Counted from the first letter of the stretch, positions 19,460 to 28,111 are shown. The stretch is DNA of 64,000 nucleotides from Phaeospirillum sp. (GCA_030651575.1 JAUSFB010000081.1:48362-112361), one strand, 5' to 3'. Notes: generated by a model from the letters alone, not told the origin. Numbers and translations are program-made.

Positions 19460-19939
19460 TCAATTCGGGAAAGGGGGCCGTGGTTCAGGCTGTTGCTTCA
19501 CCAAAATCTCCACCCGGTTGTTCCAATTGCTTCCGTCCTTGATCAAAGGCCGCGCCCGGCCGTAGGAGACAGTCCGCAGCCGTGAGGCTTCGATACCCCC
19601 GGCCATCATAAAGGCTTTCACCACATTGGCTCGCTTCTCACCCAGCGCCAAATTGAATTCATCGGTGGTGGGATCGTCGGAGTGGCCCTCCACTATGGCC
19701 GAATGTTCAGGACGGTCTTTCAGCCAGATAATCACTCTGTCGAGGCTGGCCTTGGCGTCCTGGTTCAGGCTCAATTCATCGACCTTGAAGCGAATGGAGG
19801 TGCCGGCTCGGGCCAGGAACTGGCGTTCTTCTTCCTCCACGCTAGGGGAGGGCTTACGGGAACCAAACAGCATATCGGCGCCCGCCTGTGTCGTTAGCGT
19901 GCAGGCAAGCAGCGGAAGAATGGTCCAAAAGCGTCTCAT
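19460..19939 (-). CDS. OmpA-family peptidoglycan-associated periplasmic protein
   Basis: A 159-residue exported protein: signal peptide (cleavage near TTQAGA), then a short linker and an OmpA C-terminal-like domain. The domain is marked by VEGHSDDPTTDEFNLALGEKRA and SYGRARPLI, the diaminopimelate-binding region. It probably anchors to peptidoglycan from the periplasm. It is the first gene of the minus-strand envelope cluster and starts 31 bases from the truncated membrane gene upstream. Confidence 0.85.
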   Translation of the reverse strand: MRRFWTILPLLACTLTTQAGADMLFGSRKPSPSVEEEERQFLARAGTSIRFKVDELSLNQDAKASLDRVIIWLKDRPEHSAIVEGHSDDPTTDEFNLALGEKRANVVKAFMMAGGIEASRLRTVSYGRARPLIKDGSNWNNRVEILVKQQPEPRPPFPN

Positions 19940-19970
19940 GCGGTATCTCCCGTTATATTGGACTGCACGT

Positions 19971-20219
19971 TCACTGCCGTGGGATCACCGGAGGCAGGAA
20001 AAGGATATTTTCGTTGTCGCGATGATCGTGGATCAGGACGTGTCCGCCCTTTCCCACCAGCACCGCCATGTTTCCCAAGGCCGTCCGGTTGCGCACCCAC
20101 CGCAGTTCCCACAGCACGTGCGGCAGGCCGAAGCAGGACAGCGCCACCAGATAAAGCGGCTGCGGCAACCACAGCGCCAACAGGGTCAGCATGCCGGCCA
20201 TGGCCCAGTCGCTCGGCAT
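19971..20219 (-). pseudogene. Membrane protein N-terminal fragment
   Basis: An 82-residue frame starts MPSDWAMAGMLTLLALWLP and continues LVALSCFGLPHVLWELRWV, which reads like the first two membrane helices of a larger protein. The rest is hydrophilic and does not continue the helices. Directly upstream, in another frame, a short tail (PKAWTLSILANGVSALTG) reads like the end of a preceding gene. Both look like relics of host genes trimmed where prophage DNA was added or deleted. Confidence 0.5.
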
Positions 20220-20223
20220 TATC

Positions 20224-21305
20224 TTAAGATCGGTCACAGCAGGAATCTTCCCGTGAGGGCCGAAACGCCATTGGCCAGGATGGAGAGCGTCCAGGCTTTT
20301 GGGGAGGGGAGCAGCATGATCCGGCCCAGGATTCCCGCACCGGATGGACGCGGATGTCGCGGGCGACGGCGCCGATGGTGCGAGCCACCACCAGGGAGGA
20401 AACATTGATGTCGCGGCGCTGGAGCCATTCGGCGCAACGGATGTCGTCGGCCTCGCACCATGGACGGGGAATGGTGGCCTTGTGTGGATCGTCCCAGGGC
20501 AGCGGTCGGTTGACGACGATCTCCTGGCGGAATTCGTCGAAGATCAATGCCCCGGCGAAGGCTTCGTCATTCGACAGGGCGGTGATGACGTTGGCCTCGT
20601 TGCGCTCGGGCGTCCCGTCGGGGTTGGTGCGAAGCTGGTTGAACCACGCCGGGCGGACGGACGGCATGCCGACGGGGCCGATGCGGCGGCGCAGATCCTT
20701 GATCTGTTTTTCCGTCACCGACACCGGGATGCGGGTGGTGGCCTTGATAGCCGTCAGCACCTGACGCTCGGCGACCGGATCGAGGCGGGCCTGGGCGACG
20801 TGACCGAGCAGCCGCCCGAGATCGCCCATGTCGGGCGGAAAGGTCAGCGCCAGGGCGGCGGCGTACAGATCGTCGAAGCCGGTCGGCGGCAGCGGCTGAT
20901 CGGACGCGACCGAGTCACTATTATAATGTGCGGCGACGGCCCCCTTGCGCAGATCGTCATTAAAGTCGTCGCCATGCAGGGGCGACATGATGGTGGACAG
21001 GATGCCGGCGGCGGTGAGCCGCTCGGCCAGGGTGGTGGCGGCCGATTGTCCTGCCTCGCCGGCATCGGCGAAGATGGTGACGCGACGGATGCCTTCCGGC
21101 CATTGCCAGTCGCGCAGATTGCCCGCCGACAAGGCCGCCCAGGTGGGGATGCCGAAGATGGCCCAGGCCGACAGCGCGGTCTCGATACCCTCGCCGATAC
21201 CGAGATGGCCATCGGCGGGAATGGCGGACAAGCGCACGGAACCGCCCGCCACCGGCCCCAGCATCTTCTTGCCCGGCGGGGCCTTATGCCAAGGGGAACG
21301 TCCAG
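20224..21305 (-). pseudogene. Phage/plasmid Toprim primase-helicase remnant
   Basis: The minus frame contains a Toprim-type primase segment (KKMLGPVAGGSVRL, GIGEGIETALSAW, RRVTIFADAGEAG). A region typical of VirE-like or phage helicase proteins follows and stops making sense after VARDIRVHPV near 20345. The N-terminal zinc/primase part is missing: upstream of 21305 the frame runs antisense to the prohead protease. Both ends are therefore truncated, and it should not make an active primase. Confidence 0.75.
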
Positions 21306-21388
21306 ATCCGGGCCATGTTGACGATGGACGTTGCGGTTCGCCATGCCGCGTCCTTCGCCGCCATCTCCGACTTGACCACGGCCTGATC

Positions 21389-21916
21389 ATGAGCACCATC
21401 GAGCGGCGCGGGGCTGTTGAGCTTCGTGCCGCCGGTGGCCGCCGCCTCGAAGGGTACGCGGCCACCTTCCACACCGAGGCGCGCATTGGGCGCTTTCGGG
21501 AAATCATCAAACCGGGGGCGTTCCGCTCCTCGCTTCTGGCTGGCAAGGACATCCTCGCCCTGGTGGACCACCAGCCGGGCCAACTTCTCGCCCGCACGTC
21601 CGCTGGCACCTTGCGGCTGTCCGAGGACGCCAGGGGCCTAAAGTTCGAGATCGACGTTCCTCAAACTACCTTGGGCAATGACATCCTGGCACTGGCCGAA
21701 TCCCGCAACTTGGGCGGCATGTCCTTCGGCTTCCGCGCGACCGATGAGGCTTGGCCGAAAGCCGATACCCGCGAATTGCGGTCGGTTGAACTGATCGAAG
21801 TTTCCGTGGTTCAGGCGTTTCCCGCTTATGGCGAAACTTCCATCACGGCCCGCTCTGCTGGTGCAGTGGGTGCCTCGCTGTCACGGGCACAGCGTTATAT
21901 GGAGACCGTGCGATGA
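21389..21916 (+). CDS. HK97-type prohead protease
   Basis: A 175-residue caudovirus maturation protease that cleaves capsid scaffold regions. The features are EGYAATFHTEARIGRFREII, the serine-protease-like ALVDHQPGQLLART (His region), GGMSFGFRATDE (Ser region) and VELIEVSVVQAFPAYG. The start is taken as ATG 21389 (MSTIERRGAVELR). It overlaps the portal gene by ATGA. No major capsid gene follows; the order protease-portal with nothing else shows that the head module is incomplete. Confidence 0.85.
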   Translation: MSTIERRGAVELRAAGGRRLEGYAATFHTEARIGRFREIIKPGAFRSSLLAGKDILALVDHQPGQLLARTSAGTLRLSEDARGLKFEIDVPQTTLGNDILALAESRNLGGMSFGFRATDEAWPKADTRELRSVELIEVSVVQAFPAYGETSITARSAGAVGASLSRAQRYMETVR

Positions 21917-23073
21917 GTATTCTCGACCGTCTGGCCGCAGTAGCGGGCTATGAACGTCGCGCGGCAGATCCTTCATGGTCCGCGCTCTCTGGCGGCGGCA
22001 CCGTGGCATCTTCCGGTGCCCTGGTGAATGCCCGAACCTCGGAGAACCTGAGCACGGTGGACGCTTGCGTGGGTGCCATATCGTCCGCGCTGGCGAGCCT
22101 GCCAGCATATTGTTATGCCACCACGCCAGACGGGCGGAAGGAAGACCCGCAACACCCCGTCGCCAAGCTGACCCGCCGCCCGAACCATAATCAGACATGG
22201 CCCGACTGGCTGGAATTTACCGTGTCCGAGGTGCTGCGATTTGGCAACGCCTTGTCGGTTATCGAGACGGACGGGACAGGCCAGCCGACCGCGCTTCGTC
22301 CCGTTCCGTGGCAAAACGTCCAAGTGATCCTGTTGCCTTCGGGCCGTCTGGCGTTCGATGTGATCCACATTGTTGGCTCGTTCGGCGGCACCGGCCAGCC
22401 GCGCCGATACCTCGACAACGAGGTATTCCACCTGAAGGATCGGAGCGACGATGGCCTGATTGGCCGCTCCCGTCTGTCCCGCGCTCCCGAGGTGCTGGGA
22501 AATGCGCTGGGGCTGCAAGAATACGTGGGCGCCATGTGGGCCAACCAAGCCACGCCGGGCGGTGTGGTGAAAATCGCTGGTCGTTTGGATCAAACTCAGT
22601 ATGACACCCTGACGGTTCGTTTTAACCAGAAGTATTCAGGCACCGGCAATGCCAAGAAAACGATGATATTGGACAACGGAGCTTCATGGGAACCCATGAG
22701 TGTTTCGCCAGAAGATGCAGAAGTTCTGGCCTCCCGGCGGTTCTCCGTTGAGGAACTGTGCCGCCTGTTCCAGGTGCCGCCGCCCATCGTCCAGGATTAC
22801 ACCCATAATACTTTCACCAATAGCGCCCAAGCGGCCCTGTGGTTCGCACAGTTCAGCTTGGCGACCTGGGCAACGAAGATTGAAGCGGAATTTGCGCGCT
22901 CTGTGTTCGTGGATGATACCCACCGGCTGGAAATCGACCTGAGCGGCTTGACCCGAGGCGACTGGGCCACACGGTGGCAAGCCTGGAAGATCGCCACCGA
23001 TGGCGGGATTTTGGACGCCAACGAAATCCGCGAAATGGAAGGCTTCAACCCGCGCCCGGTGGCCGCGCCATGA
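21913..23073 (+). CDS. Phage portal protein (HK97 family)
   Basis: A 386-residue portal protein, the ring through which DNA enters the capsid. Family hallmarks are NLSTVDACVGAISSALASLP, LTRRPNHNQTWPDWLEFTV, the EVFHLKDRSDDGLIGRSRL segment, LASRRFSVEELCRLFQVPP and the C-terminal LDANEIREMEGFNP. It is translationally coupled to the protease (ATGA) and to the small gene downstream (ATGA at 23070). Its 3' half is repeated at 26796-27392. Confidence 0.9.
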   Translation: MSILDRLAAVAGYERRAADPSWSALSGGGTVASSGALVNARTSENLSTVDACVGAISSALASLPAYCYATTPDGRKEDPQHPVAKLTRRPNHNQTWPDWLEFTVSEVLRFGNALSVIETDGTGQPTALRPVPWQNVQVILLPSGRLAFDVIHIVGSFGGTGQPRRYLDNEVFHLKDRSDDGLIGRSRLSRAPEVLGNALGLQEYVGAMWANQATPGGVVKIAGRLDQTQYDTLTVRFNQKYSGTGNAKKTMILDNGASWEPMSVSPEDAEVLASRRFSVEELCRLFQVPPPIVQDYTHNTFTNSAQAALWFAQFSLATWATKIEAEFARSVFVDDTHRLEIDLSGLTRGDWATRWQAWKIATDGGILDANEIREMEGFNPRPVAAP

Positions 23074-23357
23074 GCGAGACGGCTTCCGTAGAAGTAACCG
23101 TCTTAAACATGGTCGCCGTAACGGGTGGCACCACACTCGCCCATGCCGACGTGTCGCTTCTGATCGCAGGCGTCGAGATCATTATCCGCAATCTGAAGGT
23201 TTCGCGCCTGCGTGGTGGCCGCTTGGGCGTCGAGTTGCCCACCACCCGCGATCCAGCGGGACGCTGGGCACCTTCGATGACGCTCCCTGAAGAACTGCAC
23301 CGGCCCATCGCTTCGGCGGTGCTGGCGCATTATGGCTGCGGAAAAATGGTCTATTGA
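23070..23357 (+). CDS. Small phage protein downstream of portal (possible SpoVG-like fold)
   Basis: A 95-residue protein coupled to the portal gene by ATGA. The pattern VEIIIRNLKVSRLRGGRLGV followed by ELPTTRDPAGRW and a C-terminal helix (LPEELHRPIASAVLAHY) recalls small SpoVG-like DNA-binding proteins, but I cannot confirm this. A diverged copy lies at 27389-27676. Confidence 0.75.
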   Translation: MSETASVEVTVLNMVAVTGGTTLAHADVSLLIAGVEIIIRNLKVSRLRGGRLGVELPTTRDPAGRWAPSMTLPEELHRPIASAVLAHYGCGKMVY

Positions 23358-23475
23358 GCTTCCATGCCGTCGAGCATGGGCGGGGCTTAGTCGGATAGTC
23401 CCCCGCGCATCGAAAGCAACACCGACAGCCCGCAGCACCATTTTATACCTAGGGGGGCGTGGCGGGCAAAACAAA

Positions 23476-23501
23476 CGGGCAGTCATTTACGGGGCTGCCC
23501 G
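23476..23501. terminator. Bidirectional hairpin terminator, copy A
   Basis: CGGGCAG and CTGCCCG form a 7-bp stem with T-rich flanks on both sides (CTTTATTTA on plus, TTTGTTTT on minus). It ends the portal module and the opposing small gene. Confidence 0.65.
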
Positions 23502-23507
23502 CTTTAT

Positions 23508-23672
23508 TTATTCCGCTAATTCGGCCTCAATCGCAGCAATCACCCCTTGGAGCGTTGCAATCTCTTGAAGCATTTCCTTGCTAATGATCTTTTTTCCGTT
23601 CGTCAGTTCAATTAGAAGCTTGCCGCGCTGGCTCTTGTACGTAGCAAGCGCCCTTTTAAGATCGCCAGTCAT
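23508..23672 (-). CDS. Small coiled-coil protein (variable gene, copy A)
   Basis: A 54-residue frame starting MTGDLKRALATYKSQRGK and ending VIAAIEAELAE. It is highly helical, with heptad-like spacing. The start follows GGGGAAGCG. It occupies the place of an unrelated 95-residue gene in copy B of the duplicated module, so the slot appears to be a site of gene exchange. Confidence 0.6.
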   Translation of the reverse strand: MTGDLKRALATYKSQRGKLLIELTNGKKIISKEMLQEIATLQGVIAAIEAELAE

Positions 23673-23685
23673 TTCGCTTCCCCTT

Positions 23686-23714
23686 TTGTCATCAACCAGA
23701 ACTCAGTGTACCAT
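23686..23714 (+). promoter_or_regulatory. Promoter for the 71-residue module gene
   Basis: TTGTCA (23686-23691) and TACCAT (23709-23714) lie 17 bases apart. Copy B conserves AGTGTACCAT at the same place (28142-28151). The region lies between the divergent small gene and the 23752 start. Confidence 0.45.
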
Positions 23715-23751
23715 ACTCAACCAAGCGCGCAAAAAGGGTGACAGGTGCGAC

Positions 23752-23967
23752 ATGTGTGATCTGAACAATCGGGAAATTAAGGCATTAAACCACTGCTGCT
23801 GGGATTCGCCTGAATCGCTTGATGCTTTTCCGGGAGCCGGTAAAAAGACGATCCAGGGGCTAATTGACAGGGGCTACCTGATCTATACCGAGAAGCCGGG
23901 ATATACGCATGGCGAATACGTCGAGCTTAGCCCGGAAGGGAAGGCTGCATTGGATCGGTGTCGCTAG
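23752..23967 (+). CDS. Small winged-helix-like protein, copy A
   Basis: A 71-residue protein: NNREIKALNHCCWDSPESLD, FPGAGKKTIQGLI, then YTEKPGYTHGEYVELSPEGK. The layout of helix, helix and a beta hairpin before a terminal helix (SPEGKAALDRC) resembles small winged-helix transcription factors of phages. The start codon is chosen by comparison with the paralogue at 28189-28404 and by the AGG before it. Confidence 0.65.
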   Translation: MCDLNNREIKALNHCCWDSPESLDAFPGAGKKTIQGLIDRGYLIYTEKPGYTHGEYVELSPEGKAALDRCR

Positions 23968-23971
23968 GATC

Positions 23972-24199
23972 TTACTGCCGCACCCGGCCCGTTTCGCGCC
24001 CCGTGGTGTCCCTGATTATCCATCCGCCCATATAAGGTTCCATCGTCCCCACCTGCCGCCCTGTGGCATCGCGGACGATGAACTTCCCGTTTATCCACGG
24101 CTCTAAGCGCGTGCCCGGTGCTGGCATCGGCGGTGGTGCGCTCTGCTGGGCAAGCGCGGCGGGGGCGATCAGTAGCAGGATGGCTATGAGGGTGCGCAT
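23972..24199 (-). CDS. Small exported protein with 4-strand repeat, copy A
   Basis: A 75-residue protein with a signal peptide (MRTLIAILLLIAPAALAQ) and a short mature part. The mature part has two similar halves, FIVRDATGRQVGTMEPY and WIIRDTTGRETGRVRQ. The VRDxTGRxxGxV repeat suggests a small beta structure. Function unknown. Its upstream region carries five GTGTCC/GGACAC boxes. The paralogue is at 28409-28636. Confidence 0.65.
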   Translation of the reverse strand: MRTLIAILLLIAPAALAQQSAPPPMPAPGTRLEPWINGKFIVRDATGRQVGTMEPYMGGWIIRDTTGRETGRVRQ

Positions 24200-24233
24200 G
24201 GCACCATTCTACCCGAGACAACGGGCCTTACCA

Positions 24234-24315
24234 GTGTCCTGCCGGGACACAGGCGCTATGCCGTCCATATCCGTCCGAGGGTGTCCACGCTCTAGACGGG
24301 ACACAGACTGGACAC
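24234..24315. promoter_or_regulatory. Cluster of five GTGTCC/GGACAC boxes, copy A
   Basis: GTGTCC at 24234 and 24281, and GGACAC at 24245, 24299 and 24310. The first two form the hairpin-like GTGTCCTGCCGGGACAC. They lie upstream of the minus-strand exported-protein gene (start 24199) and may be operator sites. Copy B keeps all five boxes. Confidence 0.5.
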
Positions 24316-24412
24316 TGGATAGAACCAAGCCACTAAGTGCTTGAAATGATTGGCGTAGGTAAGGAAACCGCCAACCAACCCTCTCCGCAGGAACATCAAT
24401 CGATTATGTACC

Positions 24413-25318
24413 TTAATTATCATCTGTATAATCAGAAATGATTTTTACGTCAAATGAGGTGCTGATAAAGTCAATATTACCAATCGTTTCAATGTGCATC
24501 GTCATGATCTGTTCGCCGACGACGGACCAATGCCGAAGCCAGTGGTTAGGGGGCATTTCGATCCGCGAAAGGTCGAAGGTGATTTGTCCATGATTGCCGG
24601 AGAAAATTGCCTCAGTCTTAAACTGTGTGCGCGTGTCAATAGTGGTCGTCCTTGACGCTGCGGAAACGTCCGGTTCGCCATAGGCCCTCACCGAGGCGAT
24701 GGGGAAGTCCCGTTTCACCGCGCGGCACCGCGATTGAATGCAGGCTGGTCCACCTTTGGGGAATGAGACTGATGCATTCACCCGATACCAGACGCCTTCG
24801 GCTAACGGATCCGGAAGCTGGCTAACAATCTCCTGAATAACCAGCATTAACGGAGATCCAAGTATCGTTTTTGCACTATCAGTGCCTTCCCGAACGTGAA
24901 GGTGTATCGTCTCGAACTCGACATAGTTGGCTGATATATCAACGATGGCGCCCCATTCGCCGATTTCTTGATCGGTCAGTTCGGAAAAGTCCCGAAGAAA
25001 AATCCCTTTAGCCTTTGCCTTTACTACCGCCTGCGGAGTAAATCCCGATGTGGAGACGGCAATCATCGCATCAGCCTTTAGGCTGTCCTTTCGCCCGATC
25101 AACTCCTCAATCCATTTGACGTCTTGTGGTCCGATATGGTCGCGGCACTCCACGTGAGTGACATGGGTTCCACGCTCAATCAACACATCCACCTGCCGCA
25201 ACCGGCCAGTATCAGGGTCTACTACCCCTTTGTTCCAAGTCACTTTAGCATCACGATCAATGACCGAGTGGATGCGTTCCGCGAGTTGTTCGAGGGATTT
25301 GCCTTTCTTCGTCGTCAT
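24413..25318 (-). CDS. Mrr-like restriction endonuclease domain protein
   Basis: A 301-residue protein. The N-terminal half (MTTKKGKSLEQLAERIHSVI to about residue 125) fits a PD-(D/E)xK nuclease of the Mrr type: VDVLIERG supplies the Asp, HVECRDH the E-x-R/K pair, and DAMIAVSTSGFTPQAVVKAK is the typical following strand and helix. The catalytic Lys of the usual ExK is an Arg here. The C-terminal half is beta-rich and unrecognised, possibly a target-recognition domain. The start is taken at MTTKKGK; an upstream extension to 25441 is open but not domain-like. It sits between defence-gene relics and may itself be a defence gene. Confidence 0.7.
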   Translation of the reverse strand: MTTKKGKSLEQLAERIHSVIDRDAKVTWNKGVVDPDTGRLRQVDVLIERGTHVTHVECRDHIGPQDVKWIEELIGRKDSLKADAMIAVSTSGFTPQAVVKAKAKGIFLRDFSELTDQEIGEWGAIVDISANYVEFETIHLHVREGTDSAKTILGSPLMLVIQEIVSQLPDPLAEGVWYRVNASVSFPKGGPACIQSRCRAVKRDFPIASVRAYGEPDVSAASRTTTIDTRTQFKTEAIFSGNHGQITFDLSRIEMPPNHWLRHWSVVGEQIMTMHIETIGNIDFISTSFDVKIISDYTDDN

Positions 25319-25364
25319 GCTACGCGCAGACCGGTAGGGGCGTACCCAGCCCCACGGCTTCCCA

Positions 25365-25983
25365 CTAAGAATCTCCGGATGTGGCGCGAGCCGTGTAGGC
25401 TTGGCGGCGGTCGTTTGGTGAGGCTGGAAATGCCCGGACAATGAGCCCTTCCTGAACCATCGGATTGAGGATGTTGATCCGCAGGGAGTCAGCCTCCCGG
25501 CTCAAAAGTGCGGCCAGCACCTTCAGGGTCATGAATCGGCCGCCGCACAGGTCACGGATCACCGCGCGCGTGATCTCGATCGGAGCGCCCCCCGGTTCTG
25601 CCGGCGATGGCTTTCAGGTCTTCGAGAAATTGCGGATCGAGATCGTCCAAACTGTCGATCAGGGGATGTTGCAGGCCATCGACCGTTCGCCCCCGCCCAT
25701 CATAAGGTCCGCACGCCAACTCCGAACCTTGGCGGTCATTCTCCGTACCTTGGGCGAAATTCTCCGTATCTTGGCCGCCGTTCTCCGTACCTTGGCCCAT
25801 CCCGGTTTCATCGCCGAACACCATCTCGGGTGTCGGCAACTTGGTTCCGGGCAGATAATAGACAGCACCGCGCGACCGGCCCGTTTGCATCAGAAAACCA
25901 TTCTGTACCAATCCCTTGATGATCCTGCTCAGGTCGTTGGGATGCTCGTCGCAGATGGTGCTGACCCGTGCATGGCTGGAGAT
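25365..25983 (-). pseudogene. AlbA-type ATP-binding protein, C-terminal remnant with frameshift
   Basis: The remnant starts mid-gene (ARVSTICDEHPNDLSRIIKG, a winged-helix segment, then GRSRGAVYYLPG) and ends in a second winged-helix segment (LAALLSREADSLRINILNP, FPASPNDRRQAYT). The two parts are in different frames. The switch is at a run of six G on the minus strand near 25589-25594, where one G too many breaks the frame. The family (putative DNA-binding ATPases with an N-terminal AlbA domain) is judged from the C-terminal layout only. Confidence 0.6.
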
Positions 25984-26795
25984 GCGCCTCGGGCTCTTCG
26001 ATCAACAGCAGCGGAAAGCCGTCGCTTTCGGTGGCGAGCAGCAGAAGCTCGCAGGCCATGAACAGCAGATTGTTCGATCCCAGCCCTCGGCTATGGGCGC
26101 TCTCGGCATTGGCCGATGCGGTTAAGGCAAGCTCAAGTTTTTCCAGCAGTTGGCGCAGCCTGAGATTGTCTTCCAGCGCGCCTGCGACGCCGATCCGGGC
26201 CAGTAGCAGGTCATTGGCGAACGACAGTGGCGCGAGGTAGTCCTCGTTGAGGCGCTTCCGCGCCTGTTTGATGCCTTCGCTATCGCCGATTAAATGGCTG
26301 GCATAGTCACCGAGACCGAGCACACTCAGCGTTTTCGGGTCGACTGGCGGATCGACATGTCGGTCGAACCCGACGCCGGTGTCGCGGACCTCCTTGGTGT
26401 GCTGGAGGATTTGTGACAGCCGCGATCCCCGGCCCGCGCTCATCGCGCGCTCCGCGTCGCGCAGGGGGCGCAGATAGGTCGCAGTCAGCAGCGACCGCGC
26501 CCCAAGATCAAGCAGTGGCCCGTCCCCCTTGGCGCCGGTGCGCCATTCGGGCGGCAGCACCCTGCGTGAGCTTCCTTCCTTGGCGTTCCGCTTTGCCACC
26601 CAAGTGACGATGAGCGCAGTCTCAACCGTGCCACCGATCGTTTCATAGGTGAGGAATTCCGAGAAGGCGCCGCGATCGGCGATAGTGAGCCCGCGAAATG
26701 TCAGCTGGATCGCGATCTGATCCGCGCGCTCGTCCCCCGGCGTGGCTTGGTGAAAATCAACTGGATCAACGCGCAACACATCCTGGTCGCGGGTA
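25978..26795 (-). pseudogene. OLD-family-like ATPase remnant
   Basis: About 270 residues of an ATPase of the OLD/RecF-like, ABC-type group: GARSLLTATYLRPLRDAERA, ILQHTKEV, the signature-like GLGSNNLLFMACELLLLA and a Walker B, LLLIEEPEAHLQP. The Walker A N-terminus is gone, replaced by portal sequence at 26796. The C-terminus, including any Toprim nuclease, is cut directly after Walker B at 25980. Such proteins are common in phage-defence systems. This copy cannot be functional. Confidence 0.75.
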
Positions 26796-27392
26796 TCCCG
26801 CGCCCCCGAAGTGCTGGGCAATGCGCTTGGGCTCCAGGCTTACGTTGGCAACATGTGGGCCAATGGGGCGACTCCCGGTGGTGTTGTGAAGATCGCCAGT
26901 CGTTTGGATCAAACCCAATACGACATCCTGACGGCCCGTTTTAATCAAAAGTACGCAGGGACCGGTAACGCCAAGAGGACGATGATCCTCGATAATGCCG
27001 CCACCTGGGAACCCATGAGTGTTTCGCCAGAAGATGCCGAGGTATTGGCTTCTCGACGATTTTCTGTTGAGGAACTGTGCCGCTTGTTCCAAGTGCCGCC
27101 GCCAATTATTCAGGACTACACGCACAACACCTTCACGAACAGCGCCCAAGCGGCCCTGTGGTTCGCTCAATTCTCGCTGGCGACTTGGGCAACCAAGATT
27201 GAGGCGGAATTTGCGCGTTCGGTGTTCGTGGGGGATACCCACAAGCTCGAAATCGACCTGTCTGGCCTGACCCGTGGCGACTTCGCTACCCGCTGGGCAG
27301 CATGGAAGATCGCCAGCGATGCCGGGGTTCTAGACGCGAACGAAATCCGAGAGATCGAAGGCTTCAATCCGCGCCCGGTGGCCGCGCCATGA
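26796..27392 (+). pseudogene. Portal protein 3' fragment (copy B)
   Basis: The plus frame APEVLGNALGLQAYVGNMW to EIEGFNPRPVAAP is about 90% identical in protein to the second half of the portal at 21913-23073. It begins abruptly at the junction with the OLD-type ATPase relic. There is no N-terminal half, so it cannot form a portal ring. The ATGA coupling to the next gene is kept. Confidence 0.9.
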
Positions 27393-27676
27393 GCGAGACA
27401 ACGCCCGTCCATGTGGAAGTGCTGGCACTTCAGACCGTGGTGGGCGGAACCACGTTGGCCCATGCCGATGTGCTGCTGGTGGTCGAGGGCGTCGAGATCG
27501 TGATTCACAACGTGAAAGTTTCGCGCCTTCGTGGTGGCCGCTTGGGCGTCGAATTGCCTACCACCCGCGATCCGGCGGGACGCTGGGCACCTTCGATGAC
27601 GCTCCCTGAAGAACTGCACCGGCCCATCGCTTCGGCGGTATTGGCGCATTACGGCTGCGGAAAACTGGTTATCTAA
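27389..27676 (+). CDS. Small phage protein downstream of portal, copy B
   Basis: A 95-residue paralogue of the 23070-23357 product. The C-terminal two thirds (KVSRLRGGRLGVELPTTRD onward) are nearly identical, while the first 35 residues differ (TTPVHVEVLALQTVVGG). The reading frame is intact although the upstream portal copy is broken. Confidence 0.7.
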   Translation: MSETTPVHVEVLALQTVVGGTTLAHADVLLVVEGVEIVIHNVKVSRLRGGRLGVELPTTRDPAGRWAPSMTLPEELHRPIASAVLAHYGCGKLVI

Positions 27677-27787
27677 GCCACGGCTTGACCGTGGGCGGGG
27701 CTAAGTCGGACAGTCCCCCGTGAGCGTAAGCAACGCCGACCGCCCGCAGCACCTTTTTACCTAGGGGTACGTGGCGGGCAAAATAAG

Positions 27788-27821
27788 CGGGCAGTCCTTT
27801 ACGGGGCTGCCCGTTTGTTTT
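27788..27821. terminator. Bidirectional hairpin terminator, copy B
   Basis: CGGGCAG and CTGCCCG flank a 12-base loop and are followed by TTTGTTTT on the plus strand. This is the counterpart of 23476-23501. Confidence 0.65.
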
Positions 27822-27823
27822 CC

Positions 27824-28111
27824 TCATTTAATTGGCTTAATGAGCGGATCAATAGGTTTAGTTGTGTAAACAAGCGATTTCAGCTTTGGTCCGCTAGGCT
27901 TCTTCGGCACCGGCATTTCTAATGCTTTTCGTCCATCATCGGTAATTCTGTACCTGTCCGAATAATCCGGATGAAGTTCAATCCACCTTTTTTCTAAAAG
28001 GTCAGCCCGGATTTTAGGGCCACAGCCGAGCTTTGCCTCATATTCCCACTGCTGATGCTCGATGTTCCGGAGCACTTTCCGTTCCCGTGTATCCGGCGCT
28101 GGCCCGCTCAT
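27824..28111 (-). CDS. Small winged-helix-like protein (variable gene, copy B)
   Basis: A 95-residue protein. TRERKVLRNIEHQQWEYEAK, KIRADLLEKRWIELHP and YRITDDGRKALEM have the helix-helix-wing order of small winged-helix proteins (ITDDGRKAL is the usual wing-to-helix phrase). The C-terminal tail is Lys/Pro-rich. It has no relation to the gene at the same position in copy A. Confidence 0.65.
   Translation of the reverse strand: MSGPAPDTRERKVLRNIEHQQWEYEAKLGCGPKIRADLLEKRWIELHPDYSDRYRITDDGRKALEMPVPKKPSGPKLKSLVYTTKPIDPLIKPIK

Larger units (their letters stand above)
22477..24360. repeat. Prophage module, copy A of a diverged direct duplication
   Basis: From CCCGCGCTCCCGAGGTGCTGG to GAAATGATTGGCGTAGG this stretch corresponds to 26796-28797. 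It holds the portal 3' half, a small coupled gene, a GC hairpin, a variable minus-strand gene, a 71-residue gene, a 75-residue exported protein and GTGTCC/GGACAC boxes. Everything matches between copies except the variable gene (23508-23672 here, 27824-28111 in copy B). Confidence 0.85.
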
